Below are positions 1-11,465 of a DNA stretch of 64,000 nucleotides, one piece after another. Below the pieces are notes generated by a model. The model saw only the letters and a list, made by a program, of their open reading frames with translations. It ran no database searches and was not told the DNA's origin. Made by a program: the position numbers and the translations under genes. This DNA comes from Phyllostachys edulis (taxonomy: Eukaryota; Streptophyta; Magnoliopsida; Poales; Poaceae). The stretch spans positions 19,562,215 through 19,626,214 of the forward strand of contig CM070561.1 of assembly GCA_036346405.1 (NCBI GenBank), given 5' to 3'. Each line of letters begins with the position of its first letter. Within the stretch, counting starts at the first letter, position 1.

Positions 1-329
1 GGTGGGACCCCTCTGAAAAATATCATGAGTTATAACACTTGTTGATAATTTTTGGAGGCAAAACAATCCTTTAAACAACCTTCATGAATTTCCTGAGAAA
101 AATGCATTGCATAATAACCTCTGGAAATTTTATGCAAGGTTACTCTCATTGTCAGCAAGCTCCAGTTAAAGTTTCATCAAATTTGGAGTTCATTTGCTAT
201 CTCAAATAATTCTGCTAAGTTTCAGCTGTTAAAACTAAAATTTAAAGCCTACTTTGTTCCTTGGGCTAGCCACTTTGCAAATTTGGTCAGGCCAACCCCA
301 TCGACCTCCTTCCCCACCTTGATGAGGTC

Positions 330-1165
330 GTAGCCGTTGGATCTAATCCAAGGCCACGACCTCCCCTCAACTCAACGCACCGGGACCTCCCTTGAAGTCC
401 TCTGACCGCGTGGACCTCCTCGGTTCAACGTGGGCGCCAGACCTCCTCATGGTCAACACTTGCAGGCTTTCCCACCTCATCAGTCAGAACCGTTGGATCA
501 AAGATCACGGTCATGACCTCCACATGTGTTAAACCTCAAAGACCTCCTCGATTTGTTAAACCATCGCGGCGAGGTCATCCCATTTGTTGAGGTCGTGGCC
601 GTTGGATCAAATCCAATGACCACGACCTCCTCCTCAACATACTCAGTCAGTCTTCCATTTCACGTGAGGTCATAGCCCTTGGATCCAAGATCCATGGCCC
701 GACCTCCCCTCTGTTAAACTAAGCAAACCTCCCACCTAACCACGGTCGTAGCCATTGGATCAAATCCAACACTCACGACCTCCCGTGCTATCAAGCACTC
801 ACAACCTCCTCATCTTTTGTCGTGCACCGTTAGATTAAAATCTACGGTCACGACCTCCTCCTTGTCTTATCGCATCAAACCTCCCCAACAAGACGTGAGA
901 TCGTAGCCCTTAGATCTAAATCTAAAGGCCTGACCTCCCTTGTGCGTTAGCAAGCTCAGACCTCCACCTCTTTTGATCGAACCCTTAGATCTAAATCTAG
1001 CGATCTGACCTCCCTTGCTCATTGCGCATCATATCGAGACCTCCCCATCGAGTCGGTGCCCTTGGATTTAAATCCAAAGGCCATGACCTCCCTCATGTCC
1101 TTTTGATCGCGTGCGGTTAAGTCCTCATTTGGAGGTCCACACGTTGGATGGAGATCCAACGCTTT
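330..1165. repeat. Array of about ten short hairpin repeats between GACCTCC motifs
   Basis: A roughly 22-25 bp inverted repeat recurs every 65-120 bp, near 333, 489, 598, 674, 750, 827, 906, 981, 1058 and 1141. Each reads like CC(C/G)TT(G/A)GAT, a short A/T centre, then ATC(C/T)AA(A/C)GG. Most copies are followed within about 10 bases by GACCTCC. The copy at 1058-1082 has nearly perfect arms around TTTAAA. Weaker relatives continue at 2500-2900. Confidence 0.7.
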
Positions 1166-4100
1166 GGACCTCTGTCCCTTTCTCTCACGTGCGTTTTGCG
1201 ATTAAGAAATCGGAGGGCCACGACCTCCCCATCCTTGATCGTGTGGTGGGACCTCCTCCCACCACTTAAAACATAACGGTTCAAAAATGGATCCGATGGT
1301 TAGGACCTCTCCCGAGTCTTATCCAGCGGTCACCAAGACCTCCTGTTCTTCTCCTTCCTCTGCGCGCATCGTGCTCGAGCGGTGGAGTTGTCGCCGCCAG
1401 CCTCATGCACCTTTATGACTCTCTGTGACCGCATTTAATGTGGTCACTTTCCTCTTCAGTCAAGACAGGCTGCCCCCTTGTCAACCTTTATGTCTTGTCC
1501 ACCCCATGGACCAACAGTGGGCTAAGCTCACCATGGAGCTTAGCCCCACTCCTAACCATCACCTCGGGCTATAAATTATCCTTGGAAGCCTCCTTGGCTT
1601 CCTTTGCACCTAACCGACCTCGGCCTTGCACTTGTGCGTGGTGAGCTCCTCATCCCAAACTCACCTCCCATCTTGGCTGCCATTGTTGAGGACCTTGGAG
1701 CTTCTCGGTAGCTCGGGAGTTCAGTGGCTCCCTCTTTCAAACCTTGCTCACTCTTGCTCCTAAAACCTCTTGGAAGTTAACCCTAACTTGAATTGTTTGG
1801 GCATTTTTCAGAGGTGGACAAAGTCGAGCTTGGGCTTTGGAGCTTTGGGTCGTGAAGCTTCCTTGCCTTCCCCAACTCCGGTCATCACCTCCACGACCTC
1901 CCGGCACCTTAGGACCTCCGGTACACCCCTGTTAGTCCTTTAGATCTTGGCACCCGCTGAATGCATGTTGCGGAGCTTAAGTTTTAGCTGCAGCTTGATT
2001 GTCATGCGGAGCTCCATTTTGCATTTTAAGTAGTTTGGCCGTCTTTGGTCATCTTTTGACCTCTCGGCTCGGCAGCGTTCAAGGCGTCGCCGCCGTTGAA
2101 GGAGGACCATTGAGTGCGCATGGTTATTGCGGACCGCGGTATCATGGACCTCACCGGCGGGCTCTACATCGCCGGCGAGGATCACTTCTTCCGCTTCGGG
2201 ATTTTGTCGGACGTCGGCGTGTCATTGTCGTTTTAGGACATAAATTCATTTTAATGCCCAATCATTGCAATCATGGGGTTAGCGATAAATGCCATTAAAC
2301 TTTGTCTCTTGTGCGCATTTAAAACCTCCCTCGCGGACCTCCTCATGGTCCGCGCATTTATTCATGTCCTAGCGGCGTGCGAGTTAAAGCGCTGAGTGCA
2401 GGGCGTCGGACCTCCTCAGGAGATGGAGGCGTCCAAGACCTCCCTTGCGCATCGTGGCCGCCCAGACCTCCACGGAGGTGCAGTGGACGTTAGGACCTCC
2501 CTAGGTTATCTCGGTAGTTCATGACCTCCCGGGTAGATCTTGACCGTCAAGGTCCTCCCTCGGGACGATCTGAACCATCGAGGACCTCCTTGGAACATCT
2601 GGACCGCCGGGACCTCCCTGTGAGGTCTTGACGATGTAGATCTTCCTCGGGGAGATCTTGGTAGTTTAGATCTTCCTTTGGAAGATCTCAGCCGTTGAGG
2701 ACCTCCCCTTTAGATCTGGTCCGTTCCGGACCTCCCCCATCGTTGTGGTCCGTTGGATTTTCCATCTACGGCCACGACCTCTCCACACCTCGCGCATGTG
2801 CGTTACTAGGAGGTCCAGGACCTCTGGACCTCCTGAGCGCGTGTGCGTTGTTCACCTGGGAGGTCTGAGCCGTTAGATCTATGATCTGTGGCTCACGTCC
2901 TCCCATGTCCTTATGGGTTTTAGAAATTCCAGTGAGCTCTAGTATAAACTGAAATAAGGTATAAACTTTAGAATTCCATATCTTTTCATTTTTAATCCAA
3001 ATGAGGTCATTCAAAGTATGTTGGCTCTGTCTTGGACTTGACTTTAATCCAAAAATGATTGTAAGTTGAGTTCAACTCCAGAGCACAGTTTGCCATAAGA
3101 TTTTAAAACCAACTTTAGAATATACACTTAAATCAATGCTTAACTTGTAAAATACAAAACTAATGCTCGGTAGATTATTTTTGAGTGAGACCAACTTTGT
3201 TGGTTTCCTCTAATAATGAACTCACTGTGAAAATTAGTTTTGAGCTTGTTGCTGTTATAAAAATGAGGACTTGTGCATTATAATTTTGTTCAAGTTCTTG
3301 TTTTTGAAAATTTGTAGAGAGTGCAATATAGCTCCAAATGAGGTGAACTCAATTGTGTTATTCATCTCATGAGGTGCTGGTTTTCTGATAAAAATTTCAG
3401 CTTCACTACTTTTCTAGAAAATGTTGCCTCACAATTAAATTAGTGAATAGTGCAGTTTGGTATTTTAGGGCTGAGCAGAATTGTTTTGCTCATAACTTTT
3501 GCATTGAGAATCCAAATCAATTGGTTCTTGTTGCAAAATTCCTAAAAATCACCCTCTTTCTGCTGTAGAAAATTCAGAGAATTTGGAGTTCGTTTGTTGT
3601 GCTGTCTTTGTTGTGTTTAAATCGTTCTTATCGGTTCTTTCTCGCTTTTCCGTTGAAGCCGACATTTGTGGTGATCCCGAGAGTGACCCTCCACAACAAA
3701 TTGACCAGCAACAGCAAGGCAAGCAGTTTGATCATTTCCATCATTGTCCCATTACTTTAAAGCTTAATATATCGTTTTACTTCTATGTATGCATGCTACT
3801 TTGTGTTAAATGTCGCTAGCAAGCCTATAGTTGCATAATCTGTAGGAATTGTTCATCCTCTACTACCATGAGCCTAGGTTATTTGCTGTGGTGGGAGCTC
3901 GTTGGATGAGCTCTTATCACTTAGTAGTTTCGATGTAAATTGCTTAGACATGCTTAGTTATCGGTAGAATGGGCGATCATCGACTTAGTCGATGGTCTTG
4001 ATCACTCAAAACTGATTATTACTCCTATATGTCCAGCACTTGTGCTTTGATTAATTTGTAAAATCAAAAATGAAAATAAAAGATTGATTTAGACTTGGGC

Positions 4101-4833
4101 ATATTGGATGGATGGCGTGGTTTTTGGATGTGGTGGTATGCCGGGTCCCTAAGGACCGAGTACTTGGGTCACTAAGCCAAGCGATTTGGCAGACTAACCA
4201 CTTGAGGGCATATGGAACCCTCTTGACTAAGTACTCTAGGAGGTGTTAATTATGAGCGAGCTCGGTTGGTGTGTTTTCAAAAACAAATGTATATGTATAG
4301 TGTGGGAGGGAGCATTAGCTTAGGAAGGTTGTGTGATGTCTCCTTCTCCCGTGGGTTGTGCAGCTCGTAATTAGCATTCATCCTTTGGAAAGGTCTCAGA
4401 GGACTTAGCCGTGCAAGCACACCTTCTAAGTGTGCGAAGGAAAGGCGGTCCGACGTGTGGGTGCAGTGGTACACCTGCAGGATAAAACTATTCAATAGCC
4501 TCGCCCTAGGTTATGGACATGCTTGGTAAGGTCGCTCAAGACTAGACTACAACCTTTAATTAAAACTTGACATGGTTGGTATGAACGGGAGTTCATGCTA
4601 TTGTTGTGGTGACTTGGGTTAGTCACTTCCGTGATTGTTCTTGTTGTTGTTATTATGTTATTATCGCGTTGTTATTTCAACAATTAAAAATGCTTTGTCA
4701 AATTGCTTTCAATCTACTATGTTATTGCAAATGAAACTTGCTTTATGCTAAAATGAGTCCAAAGCCTCATCCACTTAAATAAAGCTTGCATGTAGCTAAA
4801 TTATAGTTCTGTTATCTTACACGTCAGTTTTGC

Positions 4834-4860
4834 GAGTACAATAAACAAGTTATTGTACTC
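4834..4860 (+). other. Stem-loop with GAGTAC/GTACTC arms in an LTR
   Basis: The left arm GAGTACAATAA pairs perfectly with the right arm TTATTGTACTC across a 5-base loop, giving an 11-bp stem. Related stem-loops sit in a comparable place in the other chromovirus LTRs of this window. Confidence 0.7.
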
Positions 4861-5595
4861 ATTTGCTTTGCTTAACAACTTTGTTGCAGAGGAGGTAGAG
4901 CCCAAAGGGCTTTACTTTTTTGTGAGTCTTGGTGGTTGGGAGAGCGACTAGCTTGGCGGTCCTGTCGATTGCCTTGTGGGCTAAAGGCACTTTGGTTGGC
5001 TCTTATTTTGGGCCATCTTTATGGCACTTTTGCTTCCATTGTTATCTTTTGTAATCATTGCTATTTGGCCTAAGGGCCTCTCTTTTGTAATATCTATTCC
5101 ATATTAATGTTAACTTCGGTTTGTTGCTTATGTACTATGTGTTGTATGGAATTGATGCATTCTTTTGTTGTGAGGTATGTGTACTTGCATTCGAAGTATA
5201 CATCTCTCGAGACCGAAGTTTATTTGGTTGATAATACTAGGGTCAATTGGATGACTAAGTATTATGAGCCTAATAAATCCGGTGCTCACACCGCCACTTT
5301 TGGCGGGCGATCTCGACGGGTCGGTAGCGATGCTGGGTATAATGGAGCTAGCGGCGACCGCACAGCACAATCTCGTCGGCGAGTGCATGCATGTAGTTGA
5401 GTTCATGCATGTAGGAGCAGTAGTGCCGAATCATGTGTATGTGCATATTAGCACATTGAGTTAGTTGTTTGCATGCATGCGTGCATGTGGAATAGATAGT
5501 GGTGCACGTCGGTGAAACGCAAGATGTGTTGCGCGTTGCCAAGGTGAAAGCGTTGTGTTGGTTTTAGGCGGTTGTGGTGCCGTATTTGTGTTTGT

Positions 5596-5705
5596 GTCTG
5601 TGGAGTTGAGTCCGGGATGTTGAGGAGATGTGTTCGTCGTCTTGAGTTGAGTCTGTGGAGTTGAGTCCGGGATGTTAAGGAGATGTATTCACCGTCCTGT
5701 ATTGA
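5596..5705. repeat. Tandem duplication, 55-bp unit
   Basis: Two adjacent copies (5596-5650 and 5651-5705) share GTCTGTGGAGTTGAGTCCGG and most of the rest, with a few substitutions. The surrounding 5321-5763 holds no recognisable gene and is the host DNA, or older repeat, into which Gyp1 inserted. Confidence 0.75.
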
Positions 5706-5763
5706 GTAATAGTTGGGTAAGTCGTAGCTAAGACCGACTGCCTCAAATAAGTAAGTGCACAAA

Positions 5764-6515
5764 TGTCGGACCCCAAATTTAGGATTTGGAATCCTCTGTG
5801 TCAAACTGTGCTATTTCCTGGATCAGTAGATAGCACACACAGATACATTCTTGGACCATTTCCATAACCATGTAAACTAAAGAAGACCTACGGTCAGGTC
5901 CATATTTGCAACCATACTTGGTCGAAAAAGGAAATCTAAGGAGATCTTGAAGAGATCCTAACAGTCCTAGAGAGGTCTTGAAGAAATCCTGAGGAGGTCC
6001 TGGAGTTGTCCTGAGGAGATCCTGGGGAGGTCTTGAAGAGGTCCTGTAGTAGTCTTGCGGAGATCCTGGAGTGGTCCTGAAGAGGTTGAGGTGAAGGCGG
6101 CGATGCGACGGCGCTCGACCAAAGCGAGCACTTGAGCCTGACTGCAGCTCAAGTTCACTTGGGGTAGGAAGAAAGCGAGGCTGGCACTGGAATGGTAAAG
6201 AATGGCAATAGGGGGCTTGGAGCAACTATGTATAGGCACTTCGGCACAGCCCGACAAGGAGGTATGGTTGGTGTTGTTAGCGGAGTAGGCAGCACAGTGT
6301 AGATGTTGTGATGGTTTTGAGTGACGGGTATTAATGGCCGAATAACAGGGCCAAATAAGAAAATATGTTGCAGTCCAAATAAGACTTGTGCTAGCAAAAG
6401 AGAAAGTTCACTCGAACAACTCTCAAAATGCGATCAAGAAGAACAACACTAGCTAACACATAAAAAGTTTTAAAAATCCCATATTTTTGCATTTATGAAT
6501 TTTTGGGTTGTTACA
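5764..6515 (-). repeat. Gyp1 3' LTR, internally deleted
   Basis: In element orientation it begins TGTAACAACCC (at 6515) and ends GGGGTCCGACA (at 5764). It is only 752 bp because about 3.4 kb present in the 5' LTR is missing. The join is at about 6085-6091, where a GTTGAG sequence corresponds to GTCGA at both edges of the missing segment (11802-11806 and 15215-15219). Confidence 0.92.
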
Positions 6516-6533
6516 AACCCTACCCCCTTAGGA
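6516..6533 (-). other. Gyp1 polypurine tract
   Basis: The minus strand reads AAGGGGGTAGGGTT directly against the TGTAAC start of the 3' LTR. This is the expected plus-strand priming site for reverse transcription. Confidence 0.85.
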
Positions 6534-6570
6534 AGAATCTCGACCTCGAGATTCAAGATTCGAAGACCTC

Positions 6571-6745
6571 CTACGAACTATAAGGTGGTCGTAGAAGAGC
6601 TTACGACCAGGAACTAGTCGTGGAAGGACTTACAACCAGGTAGTGGTTGTAGGATTGCTTACAACCATGGAGTGGTCGTAGAAAGACTTACATCGAGGAG
6701 GTGTTCGTAGGGATACTTACGACCATGGGGTGGTCAGTTACAAAA
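6571..6745. repeat. Six-unit, 29-bp minisatellite at the 3' end of Gyp1 pol
   Basis: TTAC(G/A)ACC-like starts lie at 6601, 6630, 6659, 6688 and 6717, a strict 29-bp period, with an earlier variant unit at about 6571. Each unit is itself an inverted repeat (TACGACC ... GGTCGTA). The array covers the last codons of the polyprotein and the gap to the polypurine tract. Confidence 0.8.
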
Positions 6746-7707
6746 CAACTAGGGTATTCTGTCTTCAACAAGTCTTCACGCTCCCACGTAGCTTCGGCTT
6801 CTGTGTGGTTGCTCCATCTGACCTTGCACAAGCGGTAGACTTGGTTCCTTGTCTGCTTTTGTACCACTTCTAAGATTTCGACTGGTTGTTCGGCATACAA
6901 CAAATCCTTGCCCAGCTCAATGTCTTCCAATCGGGTTTGCTCTTCGGGCACACGGAGGCATTTCTTGAGTCGGGATACATGGAACATGTTGTGTACGTCG
7001 GACAACTGCTCGAGCAGCTCCAGCTGGTAAGCCACTTCTCCCTTTTTGGTGATGATCTGGTATGGCCCTATATATCTCGGTGCCAACTTCCCTTTGACCT
7101 TGAATCTTCTGGTTCCTCTAAGAGGAGAGACCTTTAGGTATACAAAGTCTCCTATGTTGAACTTCAACTCTCTGCGACGACAATCAGCGTAGCTCTTCTG
7201 TCTTGATTGTGCCGCCAGTAGTCGATCTCGAATGAGACGTACCTTGTCTTCAGCTTCCTTTAAGTAGTCTGGTCTGAAGAGATACCCTTCCCTAGCTTCC
7301 GACCACAACAGAGGTGTTCGGCATTGCCTTCCATAAAGGGCTTCAAAGGGGGCCATCTTCAGACTGGACTGATAACTATTGTTGTATGTGAATTTGGCAT
7401 ATGGCAGGCACTTCTCCCAATCAGCAGCAAACTCTATAGCACAAGCCCGAAGCATGTCCTCTAGGACTTGGTTCACTCTTCGACCGATCATTAGTCCGAG
7501 GGTGGTATCTTTGTCTTTGAAGGCCAGATAGGTACCCAAGGCCTCATGAAGGCTGTCCCAGAAATGGGAGGTGAACTGTGAACCCCTGTTTGAGACAATT
7601 CGCTTGGGCACCCCATGTAAGCTGACTATCCGAGACATGTATAGCTCTGCTAGTTTGTCACCTTTATAGGTGGTCTTCACTGGAATGAAATGGGTGGTCT
7701 TAGTCAA
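6688..7707 (-). pseudogene. Gyp1 integrase core, C-terminal region and chromodomain
   Basis: This 339-codon open segment begins inside the integrase core (TKTTHFIPVKTTY) and runs through SNRGSQFTSHFW and YNNSYQSSLKMAPFEALYGR. It continues into the integrase C-terminal GDFVYLKVSPLRGT and KLAPRYIGPYQI blocks and FHVSRLKKCL. It ends in a chromodomain at about residues 270-325 (VEILE, VRWSNHTEAEATWERE, EYPSCF). Integrase inserts the cDNA, and the chromodomain of this clade steers it to histone marks. Two catalytic positions are lost. The second Asp of the DD35E triad is Asn (SNRG instead of SDRG). The HPQTDGQTE stretch that carries the Glu reads as an unrelated sequence (DTTLGLMIGRR), which looks like a local frameshift pair. 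The integrase should be inactive. Confidence 0.9.
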
Positions 7708-8093
7708 TCTATCAACGATGACCCAGAATCAATCATACCGACCGGTCTTGGCGGAAGAATGAAGTCCATGCTGATCTCTTTCCATTTCCATTCGGGTACT
7801 TGTAGGGGCTGCAACAAACCGGCAAGCTTCTGGTGTTCAGCTTTGATCCGTTGGCACACATCGCAGCGTGCTACGTACACTGCAATGTCCCTCTTTATTC
7901 GTGGCCACTAGTAGCGTTGCTTCAGATCTTGGTACATCTTGGTGCCACCCGGGTGAATTGAGTATGCTGATTCGTGGGCCTCCTTGAGGATCAGCTCTTT
8001 CAGCTCCTGATGATGGGGCACAAAGATGTGCTTTCCATACCGTAGGATGCCCTGATCATCCTTTGTCATTTTGGAGGCCTTCCCTTGCTCCAT
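7708..8093 (-). pseudogene. Gyp1 integrase zinc-binding domain and N-terminal core
   Basis: The minus strand encodes YGKHIFVPHHQELKELILKEAH followed by AYSIHPGGTKMYQDLKQRY (7908-8093), the HHCC N-terminal domain of gypsy integrases. The frame is then lost. Fragments of the expected core, containing the first catalytic Asp, continue across 7708-7907 in other frames, where the rest of the zinc motif and a WKWKEISMDF-like stretch can be made out. It belongs to the same polyprotein as its neighbours and overlaps the RNase H frame at 8056-8093 in another frame, which shows a frameshift at that junction. Confidence 0.75.
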
Positions 8094-8943
8094 GAGCTGT
8101 TGGAGCCTTTCGGTGCTGGTGTTCCCCGCTTGCGGCTTTGATCCTTTCTTCCAAGGTCGGTTGGACCTCCAAGGCGGATAGGCTCCCTTGGGGCACTATT
8201 TCTAGGTTGTGCTTCTCAAGTTCTTCAAAGAGGGCCGATTGTCGTTCATGAGTCACAATGTGGTTGCAATAGGACTTCCTGCTCAGTGCATCAGCCACCA
8301 CATTGGCCTTGCTCGGGTGGTAGTGGAGGTCCAAGTCATAGTCCTTGATGAGTTCCAGCCATCTTCGTTGCCTTAGGTTAAGATCTGGCTGGTTGAAGAT
8401 GTATTTGAGGCTCTTATGATCCATGTATATGCTGCAATGATTTTCGATGAGGTAGTGACGCCATATTTTCAGTGCATGGACTACCAATGCCAATTCTAGA
8501 TCGTGAGTTGGGTAATTCTCTTCATGTGGTCGAAGCTGTCGAGATGCATAGGCTATCACCTTTTTGTCTTGCACCAGCACACTTCCTAGCCCTTGACGAG
8601 AGGCATCACAATATACCTCGAAGTCCTTATGGATATCAGGGAGGACCAAGACTGTGGCAGAGGTTAAGTGAGCTTTGAGTGATTGCAAACTCTTCTCACA
8701 CCCTTCGGTCCATTCAAACTTCCTTTCTTTCTTCAGCAGCTGGGTGAGGGGTCGGGCAATTTTGGAGAATCCCTCAATGAATCGGCGGTAGTATCCCGCC
8801 AATCCGAGGAAGCTACGGACCTCGGTCACTGAGGTAGGCGATTGCCACTCAAGGATGGCCTCCACCTTGGCTGGGTCCATGGCTACTCCATTTGTAGATA
8901 TCACATGACCCGGAAAGCTAACATCGGATAGCCAAACTCGCAC
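8056..8943 (-). pseudogene. Gyp1 RT thumb/connection and RNase H domain
   Basis: The 295-codon segment starts after the RT palm with FPGHVISTNGVAMDPAKVEAI and SFLGLAGYYRRFIEGFSKIA, the usual connection after gypsy RT. The RNase H domain follows. Its acidic residues are visible in CDASRQGLG, DLELALVVHALK, MDHKSLKYIF and NVVADALSRK. RNase H removes the RNA strand during reverse transcription. The last 40 or so residues (IKAASGEHQHRKAPT...) are out of frame with the integrase that should follow. The domain looks structurally complete, although the enzyme as a whole is broken upstream. Confidence 0.9.
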
Positions 8944-8951
8944 TTCATTGA

Positions 8952-9332
8952 TTACTTGGCATATAGCTGATGCTCCCTGAGTGTTTCTAGCACCAATCTC
9001 AGGTGTTGTGCGTGCTCTTCGGCATCCTTGAAGTAGACTAGGATGTCATCAATGAATACCGCCACGAATCGGTCTAGATACTCCATGAATACCTTGTTCA
9101 TCAGGTTCATGAAATAAGCCAGGGCATTGGTTAGTCCAAATGGCATAACGGTGAACTCATAGAGGCTGTATCGGGTAGAGAAGGCTGTCATGGGGATGTC
9201 TTCAAACCTGATCTTCAATTGGTGATACCCTGAACGCAGATCTATCTTGGAAAACTTCGTTGCCCCCTTCTTATTCTTGATAGTAACTTCATTCAGGGAC
9301 CGGTAGTCTACACACATTAGCATCTTCGCCAT
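8952..9332 (-). pseudogene. Gyp1 reverse transcriptase palm with a small internal deletion
   Basis: CVDYRSLNEVTIKNK, FSKIDLRSGYHQ, PFGLTNALAYFMNLMNKVF and the catalytic FIDDIL motif (the YxDD box) are all present in order, followed by EEHAQHLRLVLETLREHQLYAK. Gypsy elements normally have a YPLPRIDDLFDQL-type block between TIKNK and FSKID. Here TIKNK is followed by only KGATK, so about 13-14 residues are missing in frame. That block forms part of the active-site fingers, so activity is unlikely. Upstream the frame is interrupted between 9333 and 9450. Confidence 0.9.
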
Positions 9333-9450
9333 CCTTCTTCTTCACAAATAGTCTAGGAGATCCCCATGGGGAAGAGCTTGGTCTAATAAACCTTTTCTCT
9401 TGTAGCTCTGAATTTGCTTCTTGACTCCTCGAGTTCATTCACCAAAGATC

Positions 9451-10089
9451 CTATAAGGTCTCTTGGACAAGGGTGCCGTCCTGCATCAGCTCTATGATGA
9501 ACTCTATATCCCGACCTAGTGGTCCTCCTGGCAATTCTTTCGGAAAGACGTCAGGGTATTCCTGCACCACTAGCATTCCCTCCAGAGGAACACCTATGGC
9601 ATAGCAGACTGCCCTTTTCCATCGGAAGGGTCTGTCCATCTTCACTACAACCACCACGCTGGGTCCTTTGGTAAGACTTATGGTTCTATTGGTGCAATCT
9701 ATTACCCCTTGATACCTGGCTAGCCAATCCATCCCGAGGATGACGTCCCGGGTCTAGGCCTCTAGCACCATCAAGTCCGCGGGAAACACTATTCCTTTTA
9801 ACAAAATTTCCACCCCAGGGCTTACTAATTTGGCCCATAATAGTCCCCCAGGTGAGCTAAGCTCTAAAGGCTTCTTGAGAACAAAGGTTGGCAGCTGCCA
9901 ACGATCCACAAATTTGCGGGAAATGAAGGAATGCGATGCTCCAGAATCGAAAAGAACACTTGTTGGCGAGGAATTAACTAAAAACGTACCTATTTGCACT
10001 TCTGGTGCCTCATGTGCTTCCTCAGCCATGATGTGATTCACCCAACCTCGCCCTTGGGTTGGTGCTGATCCAGGTGTTGATGAAGTCAC
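9451..10089 (-). pseudogene. Gyp1 aspartic protease and protease-RT linker
   Basis: The aspartic protease signature LFDSGASHSFIS is intact, with the catalytic Asp in DSGA, and sits about 50 residues into the segment. It is followed by a retropepsin fold ending near PADLMVLEA. A stop then splits off MDWLARYQGVIDC (9732), which in related elements is continuous (ILGMDWL). The linker carries the conserved EYPDVFPKELPG motif and ends near DIEFIIEL. The protease would cleave the Gag-Pol polyprotein. The single in-frame stop between 9733 and 9753 shows this copy no longer makes full-length Pol. Confidence 0.88.
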
Positions 10090-10173
10090 GGGCCTTCCTC
10101 TCTTCGCTGTCCGGGGTGTGCGGTATTGCGTCGTGGGGTACTCCCCACGTTGAACTTGACAGGTGTGAGGGTC

Positions 10174-11148
10174 TTATTGGGTAATTCTGGGCGTAGTGCC
10201 GGGTTCATCTGATTGAAGCACAACCGCCGACAAGCGATGTCTGGTCACGAGGTGACTTGGACAGACTGGGGTGGTGTATGAGGCACCACCGGGCCGATTT
10301 GCTGGAGCCGAGGACCGGGGTAGAGTGGTCGGTTGGGATCCACTGCCGAACGGTGCACCATAGGATGGTTGAGCACTAAATGACGGCCCCCGAGGAGTAC
10401 CCATCTTTCGCTTGCGGGTGGCTTCGAATATTTTGCGTTCATTTTCCAGGAGGAATGCCTTGTTGATTAGTTGTTGGAAGTCTTGAAAGTCGTGAACAAT
10501 CAGTTGTACTCGCAGTCCATCACGCAGCCCCTCCATGAAGCAATTGATCTTCCCTTCCTCTTCCGCTATGTCATTCTGTGCATAGCGAGCCAGCTGATTG
10601 AACCGAGTAAGGTACTCAGTGACTAAGGAGTTGCCTTGCTTCAAGGTCCTAAATTCATTCCTCTTCATGTGCATGAAACTTGCGGGAATGAAGTTGTTTC
10701 GGAAGGTTTCCTGGAACTCGGCCCATCCTACTTCTACTACAGCCTGTGCTCCTTCTTCGGCATCTTCTCCTTTAGGTTCTTCAACCACCCTAGCTGCTAG
10801 GTAGTTATCCCACCAGTCAGCGGCTGGTCCCATGAGCTGGTTTGTTGCATACACCACCTTGTCTTCCTCTCGACATCGAGCCAGAGTCAGCTTCTTCTCC
10901 ATAGTGCGGCCAATCTTGACTTCTAGTGGCTCACTTGCACTAGAGAAGGCGGAGGCTTAGTGCGATAAAGTCCCTCGAGCTGAACCCATGGTGGCGGCTC
11001 GACCATTGTCCGGTGTCTAATGCTTGTAGCGTGGGTCTGCATTGCGCCATTACTTGGGCCATTGTGGGATGCTCGGTGGTGGTGGTGGTGGTCTTTGGCC
11101 ACATCCACGGCCACGACCACGACCTGTGGCTGCTCTCCTTGGAGGCAT
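10174..11148 (-). pseudogene. Gyp1 gag, frameshifted
   Basis: The natural start is probably the ATG at 11148-11146 (MPPRRAATGRGRGRGCG), a common gag N-terminus in this clade. A stop follows after about 32 codons. The central capsid domain is open from 10902: EKKLTLARCREEDKVVYA, GPAADWWDNYLA, FIPASFMHMKRNEFRTLKQG, VTEYLTRFNQLARYA. This is the retrotransposon gag family, which forms the virus-like particle. Upstream codons for RTKPPPS and SASEPLEV lie in two different frames, which marks a frameshift near 10920. The CCHC zinc knuckle near 10170-10220 is recognisable only as out-of-frame DNA (CFN...EPG). The gag gene is therefore a pseudogene. Confidence 0.88.
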
Positions 11149-11453
11149 CTGTTAACGAGAACTCTTTAGAGAGTAGTACACGGCAACACCAGGTGATAAT
11201 AGAAATGAAGCCATCACAGGTCTAACCAACACTTATGACATAACACAGCATGTTCAAAGCCAACTGATAAAAAAAATCGAAGAGATGCATTTAGACCAAA
11301 GACGAATCCATCGACACTGAGAGAAAAGAAAAAGGCATAAAAGCTCGAATAAAATACATATATAAACTTTGAAGGGCTACTAAATTGTTCTCTAGTGTGT
11401 GGTCCTAGGTTTCTATCGACCAGCTAGCTAAGGCTGTTACCCTACAGTCGTGG

Positions 11454-11465
11454 GCTCTGATACCA
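11454..11465 (-). other. Gyp1 primer-binding site, initiator Met-tRNA
   Basis: The minus strand reads TGGTATCAGAGC four bases after the 5' LTR end. It is complementary to the 3' end of plant initiator methionyl-tRNA, the usual first-strand primer. Confidence 0.92.

Larger units (their letters stand above)
1..5320 (+). mobile_element. LTR-like end of a Ty3/gypsy chromovirus, 5' end outside the window
   Basis: No credible protein is encoded here. The stretch has the layout of the long LTRs of Del/Tekay-type chromoviruses seen elsewhere in this window. It contains a GC-rich block of GACCTCC motifs (about 300-2900), AT-rich DNA (2900-4800), a GAGTAC/GTACTC stem-loop at 4834-4860, and then a U5-like tail to about 5320. 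The plus orientation is inferred from the order of these parts compared with the intact LTRs at 20459-24500 (minus) and 48458-51974 (plus). I could not place a terminal CA or a primer-binding site, so the right boundary is approximate. It could instead be another kind of long repeat. Confidence 0.5.

Noticed and set aside
5779..6257. Pro/Thr-rich minus-strand ORFs
   Set aside because: Lie wholly inside the Gyp1 3' LTR and come from the same GGTCCT repeats.
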